A DNA stretch of 64,000 nt from Bombardia bombarda (lineage: Eukaryota; Ascomycota; Sordariomycetes; Sordariales; Lasiosphaeriaceae), in NCBI GenBank assembly GCA_030512295.1, contig JAULSR010000002.1, positions 2,170,001 to 2,234,000 on the forward strand, written 5' to 3'. The position numbers and the translations under genes were made by a program. Below are positions 48,001 to 60,598 of this stretch, piece after piece (the first letter of the stretch is position 1; every line of letters starts with the position of its first letter). The notes under the pieces are model-generated. The model searched no databases, was not told the origin of the DNA, and worked only from the letters and a program-made list of their open reading frames with translations.

Positions 48001-49782
48001 ATATTACTGCGAATGCTGTTCAGAACACGGTCAAGGGCTTTGTCAGAGTTGAACTCTACGTTGCCGAGGTGCAGGATAATCGCGTCAGAATCGAGATCGT
48101 GGTTCAGGACTCGGGCAAGGGTATGAGTAACAAACAGCTGGATGATCTATTCAGAGACCTCGAGCAAGTAAGTACCGACCAGGATCACGAAGATCAGCTG
48201 CTCGAAGACAAGTCAGATGGAGAGCCTCGTCGTGTAAAAACGCTTGGGTTGGGCCTCGCAGTCGTCGCAAGAATCTTGCGGAACATGGATGGTCAATTGC
48301 GTCTGAAATCTGAGACCGGCAAGGGTTCTAGGTTTGTCATACAGCTACCGTTTGACCTGCCTCCAGACGATAAGGCCCCAGAACAGCCTGAAGATTCTAA
48401 CACTCTCGTATCCAAAATTCATGGCCCTTCAAGCGCTGCTTCGGTCTCGGCCTCTTTATCCAAAGCTCCTGAAGGCGAAGTGCTACTGGTGGATCGCGGC
48501 AGCAGTACGTCGTCTAACAACACAGTCAGCGGCCTGTCACATAAGAAGAGTTTTGATGACACTCAAAGTGGACACAGCCACCGCACTGTTGGAAGCAGGG
48601 CCAGTGGGAGGAGTGGGAGGAGTGGTAGAAGCGGGAAAAGTGGGATGAGTACAAGGAGCGATGCGGAACGGTTGATCGATGCCATTCAAACACCGCTTGC
48701 ACTTGGCGAGCCCGAGTCTGATGTTGTCACCCGTCAGAGAGAAGCGGCCCGAGCTGCGCACTACAGCTCAACCTTCGAGGACCTCACGGAGCAGCAGAGA
48801 AAACGGTCTATTAGCCCCAGTCTGAAAGCTCGCAGGCCAGGCGCACCATTTCGCTCGATATCCTCTCCCGGTAAGAAGATGGAGGTCGGCACTACAAGAC
48901 CTCCAGAACCGGTTGGCATGCAATATTTGGCAGATACCAAGGTCCCCGTCAAGGCAGTTCGTATTCCGGACGAAAAGGTGGACAAGATTACCGAGATGCC
49001 GCCGCAGAAGATACAGCAAAGCGATATATCACGCATTCTCTATGAGATCTCGAGTAGGGGTGAATTAAAGGATGCGGCATCAACGGAAGTACCGGAAGAA
49101 CCGACCAAGGAGCGAAAGGTCCTGTCGCCTAAGCTGCAAGTCTTGGTCGCGGAGGACGACCCTATCAATGTAAAGGTTCTACGGAAGAGACTTGAGAAGG
49201 CAGGCCACGAAGTGTCTTTGGCCCAGAACGGCGAGGACTGCGCATTTCTCTATGAAGAGAAGCCCAAGACCTTCGACGTGGTCTTGATGGATATGCAGGT
49301 AAGGAAACTGCTGTCTGTCCCTTTTTGTTTGGTTGGGGGATTATGGCTGACAACAATCCCAGATGCCGATCGTGGATGGCCTTACTAGTACCAAGATGAT
49401 CAGGGCATACGAACAAACAGCTCGCCACCCTGGCCTCTCTCCGGTTGCGACACGTCACGGCCGCATTCCCATCATCGCCGTCTCGGCCTCGCTTCTCGAG
49501 CGAGAGAAGGATACATATGTCAATGCAGGCTTTGATGGATGGATTCTGAAGCCGATCGACTTCAAGCGCCTCGAAACTCTACTGAAGAGCATAGTCGATG
49601 ACGAAATCAGAAATGGAACTGTTTACGTTCCGGGCGAGTGGGAACGTGGCGGCTGGTTTCGGAATAGGACTGATACAGTGGTCAAGCAGCAACAAGCGGC
49701 AGAGATGCAAGTAGGGGACAGAGAGTCGACGATACAAGGGGAAGAAGCAACGCCTCAGACAACTACTGCCAGCGCGGCCTAG
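45048..49782 (+). CDS. phy: Phytochrome hybrid histidine kinase
   Basis: Two exons, 45048-49298 and 49363-49782, encode 1556 residues. Residues 1-285 are a disordered Ser/Thr-rich extension. The photosensory core follows: PAS from about 290 with Cys293 in CEDEPIHTPGAVQGFG, the expected biliverdin-attachment Cys; GAF from about 490 with the DIP motif (FPVTDIPKQARELY) and SPIH; and PHY to about 860 with the tongue motif PRTSF. The kinase has phospho-acceptor His872 (NSAHEVRTPLN), an N-box near 985, and G boxes DSGKGM and LGLGLAVVARIL to about 1100. A linker with Ser-Gly-Arg repeats leads to a C-terminal receiver domain from about 1361 (VAEDDPINVKVL), with phospho-acceptor Asp1415 two codons before the intron. 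The expected role is red/far-red light sensing with phosphorelay output, as in Aspergillus FphA and Neurospora PHY proteins. All key residues are present, so it should be functional. Whether it is the PHY-1 or PHY-2 orthologue is undecided. Confidence 0.96.
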
Positions 49783-52774
49783 GGGAACCTGGCCTTGGCT
49801 TGTCGATGTCCTACTCATGCTGCTGCTCCTGCTGCTGCTTACTGCTGTCATTCTTATCCTTCGCGCAGGACTTCTTCTCGCAGGAATTCTTTTCGCAGAA
49901 CTTGACTGTACTGCTTTCAATGACGGCCGTACAACATGATGTGTGGCTTTTGTTTTTCTTTTCTGACGCTTTAACGATAATGATACCACTGATGAAGATC
50001 TCTTCTTCCCGCCGAGCTGGCCATTTACTTTTTGATGGGCTGGCGACGTGGGCGCAAAACGGCAACGAATGGCATTTTAGATTTGAGCTCATGTTGTTTG
50101 TTTAGTTCCTGCCTCAGTTCCCCTCCTTTTTTTTTCCTTTTTCTTGGTGGCTAGAGGAGGAATGGTGGGCGGTCAAGCGCGGCGTTTGCATTGCTCTGGT
50201 TTTGCGTTTTGCCTTTCGTGAACGATTGTTGGTTGTATGTGCGCGCGCTTGTAACACACGCTGTGTGAGTTGTTTATTAAGGTACCCGGGGCACAGGGCG
50301 AGGGCGGCGTCCGCAAGATGGGTTCTGATTCTGATTATTGTGTTTTTTTGAGCATGAATAGAAGAGTAAGAACATGGTGTATTCCAGTGGAGTATTATTA
50401 GTATTGCGTTTGTGGGTTGGTTAATATGAGGTATGCAAATTGCATCGTATAAGCATTGCATGGGAGGTTTCACTATTTTATCACTCTTTTCTCCTTTTCT
50501 CCCATGTCTGGGCTGGGTTTGCGTTGGGTTCGGTGGGCGGACGTGCAAGTAAACGATCAAGGGGGGTAAAGACAAAACAGGATAGAGAAGAGAAAACAAA
50601 GAGCTTGGATACTGCTTAGTTTATAGAAAAACATCATTATCTCTTTGGGTACAGGTAGACAGAGAGGGAGGCACTACAATACCTACCTGAGTAGAAATAT
50701 ATATATATACACGTTATGCACTGCCTGGGCTTTACGGTCAAGTACTGTACCTGAATTACATGCGTTCGTCTCGTTTCACTTACAGCTGTGCCTGTTGTTT
50801 TTGTGAACTGTCAATGAATCGTTAGTTTCTATGTGCTTGTTTGTTTGGCGCGTTTGGTGTATTTACCCGTTGGCCCCCAACATTCACCCACGCAAAAAAC
50901 CAGATAGGGGATGCCGAAGGAACATTTGGGTTAGTTGGTTGTTGCTGCACGCGCTAAGTTTAGTCACATAAACAACGTGCAGCCCCTTTTTTTTTTTTTT
51001 TCGGGGGTTGTCAGCAACGGATGGTAATGTGTGCATAGATTTACAGAGTGTCTTTGGTAATCTGATCTGGGGACGTAACGCTCCGAGAGTCAGATATTAT
51101 TGACGGTTTAAATTTGACTATTGGATATTTTATCTTATGGTGGAAAGTATCGAGGAATCTAAAAGGGGAAACATGTGCCGAGATCGGTGGGCGCGTGTGG
51201 ACAGCTGAGCAAGAGCTGTGGTGAGCTGGCTGGCTGACGGGTATCCCGTATGTCCACAGTTGTGTTAGGTTTGCAGTTGTGGAGAACGCGGTCGGGGGAT
51301 TTATGCTTATCTAGGGTTCGCTACTGAGCTGTCACAGGTCTTTCCCAGGTGGTGTGTGCTACGCTAGTTTAGTGCAACGGACAACCTAGAGGACCCTGAA
51401 ATATTTCCATGTCTTTTTTTCTTTGAGAGTAACGAACAATGAATGGTCTTTCTGCTGCTATGGTCATCTCAGGTTGCAATAAAGAAAAGCTTTATTTTAA
51501 TTCAATGCAACTCCCTAACTACGTACTGGTGGTACTCATGCATGTCCCGTAAAAAAAAAAAGAGTTTAAGCACGCCGCAGCAGCAGCAGCACGCACATGC
51601 AGCATGGCGAACATGGGGGTTGGTTGATGGGTATGGTTCTGTCTGTGGCCCGTATCCGGGCCGTAGAATAGTTGGCTATCAGTCAGCGGCAGCAACCAGC
51701 GGTTTTGGTGTGTTATCTATGCGTACCGCCGTGGATCTTTCGTGCCCTGAGTGTGCAATCTCGCTTTCCCGAGGGGGGGCGGCAGCGCTAATCTTTTCTG
51801 GTTATTGTTATTACTTATTTGCTCGTTTTTTTGTCGTCCCATCTGTACAATAGTATGGTGGTGCACTTCGCACCTGTCACTGCTAGATTTCGTGTTCTGC
51901 ACCAGCACATCTGTGACCAAGTGTTATTCAGAGACGTTGGGGACGTGTGTGCCATGTCATTCCCACATGGCATCATCTTCTCTCGTCTAGTTCAGGGGGG
52001 TGTTTTGTGATGAGCCTTGGTGCTGGGCCGCGTTTATGTGTTTTGCGCCTCCCCATCTCGATGTGTGGGGGAGGAGCGAATGGCATGTCTTGGTCTTGAT
52101 TCAGCGCGCGCGTGCGGCGTGTTTCTATATTATGTTCAAGAAAACTAGATACGAAGCAAACCAGATACGAAACCTCTACGATCCAGACCACATTATTATT
52201 CTATTTGTTGGGGTATTTACTAAAGTGGTGAAATTCACATTTCCCAAAACTCAAAACTCAAAAAAGAAATAAAAAGTCACGGGCTGTCTGTCATGTCTCA
52301 GATGAGGGCAGTTCAGATGGCAGCAGGTTGAGGGCGAAGAATGGGGGACAGAGGGGACTGGGGACTGGGGACTGGGGACTGGATGGGGCGCTTGGCTCGA
52401 CTCACTGGGGTCCTTGCCCGTTGAGGTTGCTTGGCTTGTTGGGTGACTGGCTCCTGACTGGCTGGATTGGGGGATACCCTGCATGCATCAATGCGCCCAC
52501 AGACAGGCGTCCCCCTACCCCATGTCCACTGTCCAGTGCCCTCTTCGACTATTTATCTGTTTCCAGCACCGGACAACCGCTTCTCGATTTCCTCTTTTCC
52601 CACCTCTGCCCTTCCGACTTTCTGTTCTCCTCCTTTGCACAACCTCAACCACGCCACTCGTCCTCGTTACTCAAGCAGACGTCGTGACCAGCAGCCCATC
52701 CCGCCAGCTCGTCCGCTTAAAAAACACCCATCCAACCCTCGTCACACCGCTCCTTGTCGCCGACAACCGTCACG
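49783..52774. other. Intergenic region, 3.0 kb
   Basis: The first 350 nt are likely the phytochrome 3' UTR, with CTGCTG-type repeats. The middle has a poly-T run at 50989-51001 and A/T-rich stretches. The last 250 nt are pyrimidine-rich leader for the next gene. A GACTGGG repeat lies at about 52358-52382. No ORF shows recognisable content. Confidence 0.45.
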
Positions 52775-53546
52775 ATGCCTGGCATTCGTAAGTCATCCTG
52801 CTTTTGACCACATCTTTGGCAATTGCCTACAGCCAGTGACTACTCCAATCTGGAATATTCTCGCGCCAAATCCGCAGTCCTTTATGAGAAATAGGAATGA
52901 ATAGCCATGCTGACGTGTTCCCCCCCCCCAACCACAGCTCTTCACGCCTTTGACAACCTCAAGGCCAAGCTCAAGGCCGCCTTCAAGAAGAAGGGCGAAA
53001 AGCCCACCGGCACGACCGAAGCCAAGCCCGAGGCTCCTGCTGCTGCTCCCGCGGCTGCTGCTCCTGCTGGTAAGTCACAAGTCAAACCCCAGGGAAGCTA
53101 AATAGTTGACTGACACTCAAATTCAGCCGCAGGGCCGGCTGCCCCAGCTGCTGCTGCCGCCCCCGAGGCCCCCAAGGCCGAGGAGGCTCCCAAGAAGGAG
53201 GAGGCGCCAGGTGCGTTCAAGCTTCCCATCTCCAGTCACCCGTCGTATCGTAAAGCTAACTCATGAATGTCCAGCTGCCGCCCCTGCCGCCCCTGCCGCC
53301 GAGGACCCCGCCAAGACGACAGCTGCTGCCCCGGCCCCCGCCGCCCCCATCACCCCGGCTGCTCCCGCTGCCGAAGCGCCCGCTCCCGCCCCCGTCGAGC
53401 CTACCCCCGCGCCCGCCGCCGCTGTCGCTGTCCCCGAGGAGAAGAAGGAGGAGGCTGCCCCTGCTCCGGCCCCTGTCGTTGCGGCTCCCGCTGCTGCTCC
53501 CGCTCCCGCCCCCGCTGCGGCTCCTGCTCCCACCGCCACGGCTTAA
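52775..53546 (+). CDS. Small Ala/Pro-rich low-complexity protein
   Basis: Four exons, 52775-52787, 52938-53069, 53127-53210 and 53275-53546, give 166 residues. The first exon is only 13 nt (ATG plus three codons and one base). All three introns have GT-AG ends and CTGAC or CTAAC branch sites, and every junction restores the frame. Residues about 5-24 form a Lys-rich, possibly amphipathic helix (LHAFDNLKAKLKAAFKKKGE). The rest is Ala, Pro, Glu and Lys in repeats such as PAAAPAAP and EEKKEE, so it is probably disordered. No signal peptide or known domain is seen. The helix might bind acidic partners or membranes; this is a guess. Three introns in so short a gene, with a consistent frame, argue that it is real. 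Expression could be high, given the strong Kozak-like start (GTCACGATGC), but that is inference. Confidence 0.75.
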
Positions 53547-53677
53547 GCTCGCTTCTATGATGAGATGAGCACAGGAAGAGACGAGAGATGTCGATCTGAC
53601 GAGGGCTAATTTCGAGCGGATCTGGATGTGAAGTGAGGATGAGGACTGGATGGATGGATGTTGGGCAAGAAAGAGAG

Positions 53678-53711
<34 letters not shown>

Positions 53712-55885
53712 TGATTGGTTGGTTTCTTCTTCTTTTTTGATTTGATGTTTGTGTGCTGCGCGGCGGGATATGAGATACCACGATTCCCCCTTTTTTGTTT
53801 TTCTTTTCTGGCTTCTGGCTTCTGCTGTTAATTGGCCTTTTTCCTTGTTTTCTTTTTTTTTTCAGATATCCTACACCACGCTCTACTACTCTACTACTAC
53901 TATACCAAACCTAGATACCCCTTCAGGAGCTGAAATGACGAAGACGGACGGACGGATGGACGGACGGACGACGAAGGGAAAAAACAATGGCTCCTGATTA
54001 ATTAATGGAAGAACAAACAAATGATTGTTTTCCTGGGCGATTCAACTTTTTTGCGTGGATTCGTGTTCGTTTGGACGTGATCTTTGACATTGACGACTCG
54101 AAGAGAGATATTTCAGCCGTCCGTGGTTTAACTTCACCAAGGGCCGTGTTTCGAGATTCGAAAGCCTATGAGGGCATCAAGGAAAGGTTATGGTAGTCAG
54201 TCAACTCGGTCGTTGACATGTGGGAGCGGGCGGGGATCAACAGGTAACAAGGAATACCCCTATTCCAAGCTCTCATGACGTACATGCATTCTGGTGCAGA
54301 TGGGATTCTCCTTGACACCATGGCCGTTGTCAACGATAGTCGTTGTCAACAAAAGACGGGGTATCTGGGATGCTCCCGGGTCAACTGATCACGACTACCT
54401 TACTAACCTCTCTACCGGTCCACCGAACGAACCAGCCTGCCAACCAAGGTTATTCGGTTCACAACGGCCACCAACACAAGCCATGTCAACGTTGTGCATC
54501 ACACGCCTCCTTTCCTGGTGATACCTTGGTTGAAACGAAGCATAGCGCGCCACAACCGCCAGGTCCAAGGTGCAATCATCGGGCACGCCGGGTTGCCATG
54601 TGAGTAATGGCCAGCAGTCATGGGACGGGTATGGGAGAGGCGCTTAATAACTGATCCGAAAGCCTTGGTTGAACCTACTAAAACCTCATTTTGAGTTTGA
54701 GTTTGTAACGTCGAGTGCTAGTAATGTAAAACAGTACGAACAGGACTTTTCTTGCTTTTTCCCCACGTGAAAAACACCTGCTTCCTTCCTCCGCAATAAT
54801 CACATAAAATTACAGCTTCCCTCGGTGGTTCGATTGTCATCATCAGCGTGGTATGTGGGGGCAGGTTATATATACATCAGACGACAGCAGCGACAGTCTA
54901 GTCAGTTTCATCTGTTTATCCCCCATTAGTCACTCATCGACAGCTAGGAGCATGTATCATGTCATGTCATGTCCATCCATTTCAAGTATCACAACACATC
55001 ACCCCCCAAGAGGTAGTAGGTACTCATCAATTAGTTAGTCTTTTTTTGTTTCTGCTCATAATCCTAACATACAGGTATACACATGCATAAAGCGCATAAT
55101 ATAGTAAGTGCAACAACCACACTACTCACTCACCCCCCGACGCCATGTCATGCCATGCTATGCACATGCTCATGCTCATGTCACGCCCCATGCGCCGGTA
55201 GTAATCCCATCTGTATGTCCGACTCAACCCGCCCGAAAACTCCCTATCAACAAGGCTATAGAGCTTGCATCAATGACTCGTCTCGTCCCATCCCATCTTG
55301 ATGAGTTCGCTAACCACTCACCCCGTCCCCATTTCCCGTTGGCATCATTCGAAAAACGAAGAAGCATGCTTATGTATTTCCCACATCACATATACAGCCA
55401 TTTCCATTTCCAGCTTTCCATAGCTAAAGTACCAAGTCCATCTCTTCCCTTGTCATGCTTTGTCTCGCCAGGGACAGCCGAAAGATAAAAATAAGAAAAA
55501 GGGTCACAAAGATGCCCAACCGAACCAGACCCCCAAGTATAAAACACCACGCCAGAATGCCTGAAAGTTTGATGATGTCCCGAGATCGCCCCCGTGCCAT
55601 GCTAGAATGATTGCCGCCGCGCGATGCGATGCAATGCCCGTGATTGACTGACAAGCCACACAAGAATGAAAAAGAAAATTTTTGGTATATAAGCAGAGCT
55701 AGTACGAGGCATGAGAATAAAATGGGACCAAGCAAGTGTGATGTATCGTCATGGGGGGTTTATGATACGTGGTAGCACTTGACCGGTGGTGGATGGTGGT
55801 TTGGGTGAAGCATGGAAAAGGGGGGCCCTGAGGGGCGGCGACACTCGAGTATGTGCATGTTTGGAATGCTGTCGACATGAAGTCG
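53547..55885. other. Convergent intergenic region, 2.3 kb
   Basis: 3' regions of the Ala/Pro-rich gene and the Dbf4 gene. Contains a TG repeat at 53680-53711, ATCATGTC-type short repeats near 54955 and CATGCTCATG repeats near 55160. No coding sequence is supported. Confidence 0.5.
53680..53711. repeat. (TG)n microsatellite
   Basis: About 16 TG units in the 3' region of the Ala/Pro-rich protein gene. Confidence 0.9.
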
Positions 55886-58056
55886 TCACCATTCTTCCTC
55901 TTCTTCGACCGGATATCTAGGCATGCGCTTGAGTTGTTGGAGAAGGGCATCGAGTTGGTTCCAGTTGTCATCGTTGTCGGCAAATCTCCGATGCTTCCGA
56001 GAAAGAATGTGCTGCAGCCTCGTGTCAGTTTTCACCCCATTTTCTTTGATCACAAAGCTCTTATTTGTGGTAGGGGCAAACTTACATCATCAAAGTCCTC
56101 AAACTTGTCCTGGCAATTTTCACAATAGCCAGGCTTGAGATCACGCTTCTTCTTGGCCGGCGGAGGAGCAATCGGGGCACTGGCTGTCCTCCGAAGCCTT
56201 TCCCGCTGCTTGACACTTTCGTCCTCTTCGACCATGTCCAGCTTCCGGGTCGGAACCTTGCTGACGCTGGCAGACCGAATGAACGTGTTGCTATCGTGGC
56301 TCATCTCCGCCATGCGACGAGAGCTCAGGTCTTGTGACACAGCGGGGGTGCTGGCTTTCTGAAGGACCTTTCGCTGCAGCCCATGAATCTCCTTGCTCGT
56401 TCCAGCCTTTGCACCGAGTGCACCGGTCGTGGACGAAATCATCTGGGAACGGATCGCCGATGTGATGTTTGACGGCTGTACACCAGACGCAACAGGCTCT
56501 CCGGCCAGGAAACGGCCAGTCTTTGCCCGGGACATGAATGCATTTTGAGTTTGGCCACGGAAATCCAGCGACGGGGGGTTCGAGATCTTGGCTTGGTCAA
56601 ACTCCTCGATCGTCATCGGCGCGACCGGAACCCTGTTCTGACCATCTTCCATTTCGGTAAGGGAGCGTTTTCCAACAACAGGCTTCGGCGGCGGAACCTC
56701 GGGAACCTTGGGCGGTGCAGCGACAGCTTTGACAGCCACCTTGGCCGCCTGCTCCTTAGCCCGCACCTGGGCCCGGTTGTCCTTCTCGAGAGCATCATCC
56801 TCTACAAAGGGGCACCGACCCTGAGATGCGACACGGAACTGGGGCCAGTCACCATCCTTCTTGTCAGCAAACTTCTCGTATTCCCTCACCATGATGGGCT
56901 TCGTCTTTTCCTCGATATCATATATGTAGATGTAGGGCCCCTTGAAGTAGGTCAATTCCTTGGTGACGACAGTGGGGTCTCGGTCAGATGGCCCATGAAC
57001 GCGCTCGTTCTGGAGAAGCTGCAGGAGGTTAGACTGCTCGCCCGTCTTTGTGGTGCTGTGGGCAGTACCGCGCCCCTGGCCCAGTAGGCCGCTCTTGTAC
57101 GGGTCCGGCTCCAACACCATGTCCAAAATCTTCTGGAACTTTTGCAGAGACCATATCTTCTTGCCCATCTCTCGGGCACGGTGCAAAACGTCGGTGTTGC
57201 GCGCCTTTGGTCGCTTCAATGCATCTTCGGGTGCGGGCATCATCCTCCGAGTCGAGCTCGTATTAAAAATAAGCTTCCTCCGGACTGAAGTCGTCGATGT
57301 CGTCGACTGCATGAGAAGGTCCGTCGAACGATTAAGCAGAGACGGATCAATGGTTTTGGGCTGTTCGCCGGATGCATGTGCGTCTGTGCCATGCTCGTCT
57401 TCGTACTGCACCACCTTCTCGGATGGGATGGGGCGCGTGGTGACGACGTGGGTGATGGTGATGGAAAAGAATTTCTCGTCGTGCTGTCATGGCCGGGTAT
57501 GTAAGTCTCACTCAATTCACTATATAGACAAGCTTAAGCAGCAACCTTGGAGAAAACTTACAGCACCGAGCTGGGTCACTTGCTTGGCAAGCTTGGAGCG
57601 CTGGTCGTCGGGAATACTCTCAAAGTAAAACACCATCTTGGGAAAACGAGCGCGGATCTGCAGCTGCCATGCTCTGATGGTGTTCAACTCCTCCTCGGAC
57701 GGCTGATAGACACTGTCCTGAGACGGGGGTTCCCTCGTGGCACCTACAGTCCTGCTCACAGCTCGGTGGACCATGGTCTTTGCAGTCCTCAATTTGGTGG
57801 GAGAGGCGATGGTGCGTGGGACGCCATGCTCAATCATCTGTCTCTTGGCAGGTGGAGGCTGGCCATAGGCCTCCTCGCGCTGGACGTCGGCATGGGAGCG
57901 GATCTTCTTTTGGCCCTGCAAAGCGAAGGGGTGGGCCGACGAGGGTCGAAGGGGGGAATTGGCAGCATTGGGATTGCTCGACAGGGGCACTCTCCGGGCG
58001 GTCGACGACATGGCAGAAAAATGAAGAGGAACGGGAGATAGAGATACTGTTGCCAT
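55886..58056 (-). CDS. DBF4: Dbf4/NimO-type regulatory subunit of Cdc7 kinase
   Basis: Three exons on the minus strand, 58056-57562, 57483-56086 and 56011-55886, encode 672 residues. The product activates Cdc7 kinase to fire replication origins in S phase. A BRCT-like motif N spans the first junction (PKMVFYFESIPDDQRSKLAK, then HDEKFFSITITHVVTTRPIP). Motif M follows near residue 320 (ELTYFKGPYIYIYDIEEKTK to GRCPF). The Dbf4 zinc finger ends the protein: CENCQDKFEDFDD in exon 2, then HILSRKH in exon 3, giving the CX2CX9HX5H ligands. Intron 2 therefore splits the zinc finger. An in-frame ATG at 58011 has a better context (G at -3) and gives MSSTARRVPL, which looks like the family N-terminus, so the true start may be there. 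The upstream region contains an ACGCGT cell-cycle box. Strong call. Confidence 0.93.
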
Positions 58057-58974
58057 ATGTTTGGCCAGTCAACATGCTCTGAGGCGTGATGACCGACTGG
58101 TGGAGAAGGTGACGGAGGGGAGGGAGGTAGAGAGAGAGAAAGAAAAGGGCGTGGAGAGGGGTTGTTGCCCGCTTTGGTTGGACGAGGTTGTGTGGTGTGG
58201 ACGTGTGGACTGCCACGGTCTGGTTGGGCGCTGGTTGGGTGGCTCGGTGGTTGGCTGGGAAAGAGCGCGCCGAACGTGCACGCACTCAGCAAGCGACGCG
58301 TCCACGGGTCGCTCTTGCTCAAGTCACGCGGGACGGAATTTAGGGCGCGCAGTGCATCGGGCGAGTCCTGGAGATGGCAATGCGACAGAAGGAAGCAATG
58401 TACAATGCGCAAAAGCCAGCCGACGGTCGTCAATCGTGACGGAAAGGAAAGTCGAAGAGGTTTTGTTTGCAGTGGTTGAGCGAGCCGTGGACGTACATAA
58501 GTGTGTGGAAGGACTTTTCGGTGTGTCCACTGAACCACTAAGCCAGAGAGCGTGCAGAGAAACACAGCAACGACCGAGCTCCTCCAAGCTAAACCTGGTT
58601 GGACGACAGGTCAACAAACTGGCCCCACACCCGCGGCCGCCAGCTGGCAATTTCTGTCGCGCATAGCAACACCCCACTATTGACAGGGTTCTGGCGTCTC
58701 TGGCACTTGGCCAGCACGTGGCGTCCCTGACAGCGACTGCTGGTCTAAAATTCAACTGACGACACTACCTTATCGAAATGCGGCCAAGAAGTACTTACCA
58801 CTCATGGCGCTTGCCTTCTTTTGACATTTTAGACTTTCACCTTGAATCGGCGACAGCTTCCCATTACTATGCCGGCGTGTTGGTTGTTGACTCACCAACA
58901 TGGATGTGCGCAAATGGAAATGAGTTGAAACAAAAGGAACAAACAAAACACCCTCCCAATAAAATATTGTGAAG
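58057..58974. promoter_or_regulatory. Divergent promoter between DBF4 and ICP55
   Basis: 918 nt shared by the two divergent genes. Includes an MluI cell-cycle box at 58297-58302 and purine/pyrimidine-asymmetric stretches near 58110-58160. ORFs here overlap on both strands and lack motifs. Confidence 0.55.
58297..58302. promoter_or_regulatory. ACGCGT MluI cell-cycle box upstream of DBF4
   Basis: An exact ACGCGT lies about 240 nt upstream of the Dbf4 start. In yeasts this is the MBF site for G1/S transcription. A single 6-mer can occur by chance; its position before a replication regulator makes it plausible. Confidence 0.4.
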
Positions 58975-60598
58975 ATGGTGATGAGGCTCTCACAAGCGAC
59001 TGCGTTGCGGCGTATCACACGACCCTCTATATTGCTTCGGGCAAGCGCAGCTTCATACTATACGTCGCCAACCAGCAGAAGACCAGCTGCTTCTGCTCCA
59101 GGTTCATCATGGCTGTCATCGTGGTGGACAGGTCGCAACTACGCGACAGTGTCAGCAGCTGAGCTCGAATTCGGCCAACCAGTGCATGAGACACATCCTC
59201 ATCTTCTCAAAGCCGGCGAAAGTATGAACACACCCATGTCCATCATATATCTACCTTCGTCTAGTAGTTAGTCCCCCGACTGAACAAAACCCCCCTAGCC
59301 ACCCCCGGCATCACCGCCCAGGAGTACGCCGACCGTCGCGCCCAGCTCGCCTTCAGCCTCGCCGAGAACAGCGTCGCCGTGCTCGCCGCCGCCGACCTCA
59401 AGTACAAGTCCGGCGCCGTCTTCTACCCCTTCCGCCAAGAATCCAACTTCCTCTACCTCACCGGCTTCCTCGAGCCCGAAGCCGTCGCCATCATCCAAAA
59501 AACCGGCCCCGCCCTCGGCGACTACGCCTTCCACCTCCTCTGCCGCCCGAAAGACCCGCGCGCCGAGCAGTGGTCCGGCCCCTGGTCTGGCCTGCAAGCC
59601 GCCGAGGACGTCTTCAACGCCGACACCGCCGGCGACATCCACAACCTCACCACCCTTCTCCCGCCCCTCCTCCACAACACCTCCCACATCTACACCGACA
59701 TCCCCCTCACCAACACCAACACCAACACCAACACCACCACCCCCCTGACCACCACCATCGCCTCCGCCCTCCCCTCCCCTTCATCCTCCACCCCCATCCC
59801 CCTGCAGCCCACAATCAACGCCCTCCGCGTCATCAAATCGCCCGCCGAGATCGCCTGCATGCGCCACGCCGGCCGCGTCTCGGGCCGCGCCCTCACCGCC
59901 GCCATGCGCCAGCCCTGGGCCCTCGAGCACGACCTGCAGTCCTTCCTCGAGTACCACTTCACGCGCGACAACTGCTCCGGCCCGGCCTACGTGCCCGTCG
60001 TCGCCGGCGGCGCCCGCGGCAACATGATCCACTACGTGCACAACACCGCCTCTCTGCAACCCGACGAGATGGTCCTCGTCGACGCCGGCGGCGAGTACGG
60101 CACCTACATCGCCGACATCACGCGCACCTGGCCTGTCTCGGGCAGGTTCTCGCCCGCGCAGCGCGACCTGTACGAGGCGGTGCTGAGCGTGCAGCGCATG
60201 GGCGTCGCGCTGTGTCGGGCGGATGCGAACGTGAGCCTGGATCAGATCCACCGCGCGACCGAGGCGGGGTTGCGGGAGGAGCTGGGGAGGCTGGGGTTTG
60301 ATCTTGGCGGGAAGGGTGGCAATGCGATGGATGTGTTGTTCCCGCATCATGTGGGGCATTATGTCGGGCTGGATGTGCATGATGTGCCGGGGTATGGACG
60401 GTCGGTTCCTTTGAGGAAGGGGCATTGTGTGACGGTTGAGCCGGGGGTGTATGTGCCGGATGATGAGCGGTGGCCGAGGCATTTTAGGGGATGGCGGTGC
60501 GGATTGAGGATAGTGTGTGTGTGGACGAGACGGGGCCGATCAACTTGACGGTGGAGGCGGTGAAGGAGGTTGTTGATATCGAGGCGCTGAGGGAGTAG
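58975..60598 (+). CDS. ICP55: Icp55-type mitochondrial Xaa-Pro aminopeptidase, frameshifted near the 3' end
   Basis: Exons are 58975-59221 and 59299-60598. Intact, it would be about 515 residues. Icp55 trims one residue from proteins already cut by the mitochondrial processing peptidase, stabilising them. The N-terminus is a typical presequence rich in Arg, Ser and Ala without acids (MVMRLSQATALRRITRPS). The AMP_N domain follows (AQEYADRRAQL, FPFRQESNFLYLTGF-like), then the M24 peptidase fold from about residue 290. Metal ligands are visible: the Asp pair in DAGGEYGTYIADITRTW, His in HHVGHYVGLDVHD and Glu in VTVEPGVY. After HFRG the frame breaks at the G run 60487-60490. As read, it stops at 60546-60548; one added base restores MAVRIEDSVCVDETGPINL and a natural end at 60596-60598. 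The last metal-ligand Glu (RIED) lies beyond the break. A consensus error is more likely than a true pseudogene. Confidence 0.88.

Noticed and set aside
50114..50599. 161-codon minus-strand ORF after the phytochrome.
   Set aside because: Lies in the presumed 3' region, lacks motifs, and is made of low-complexity sequence.
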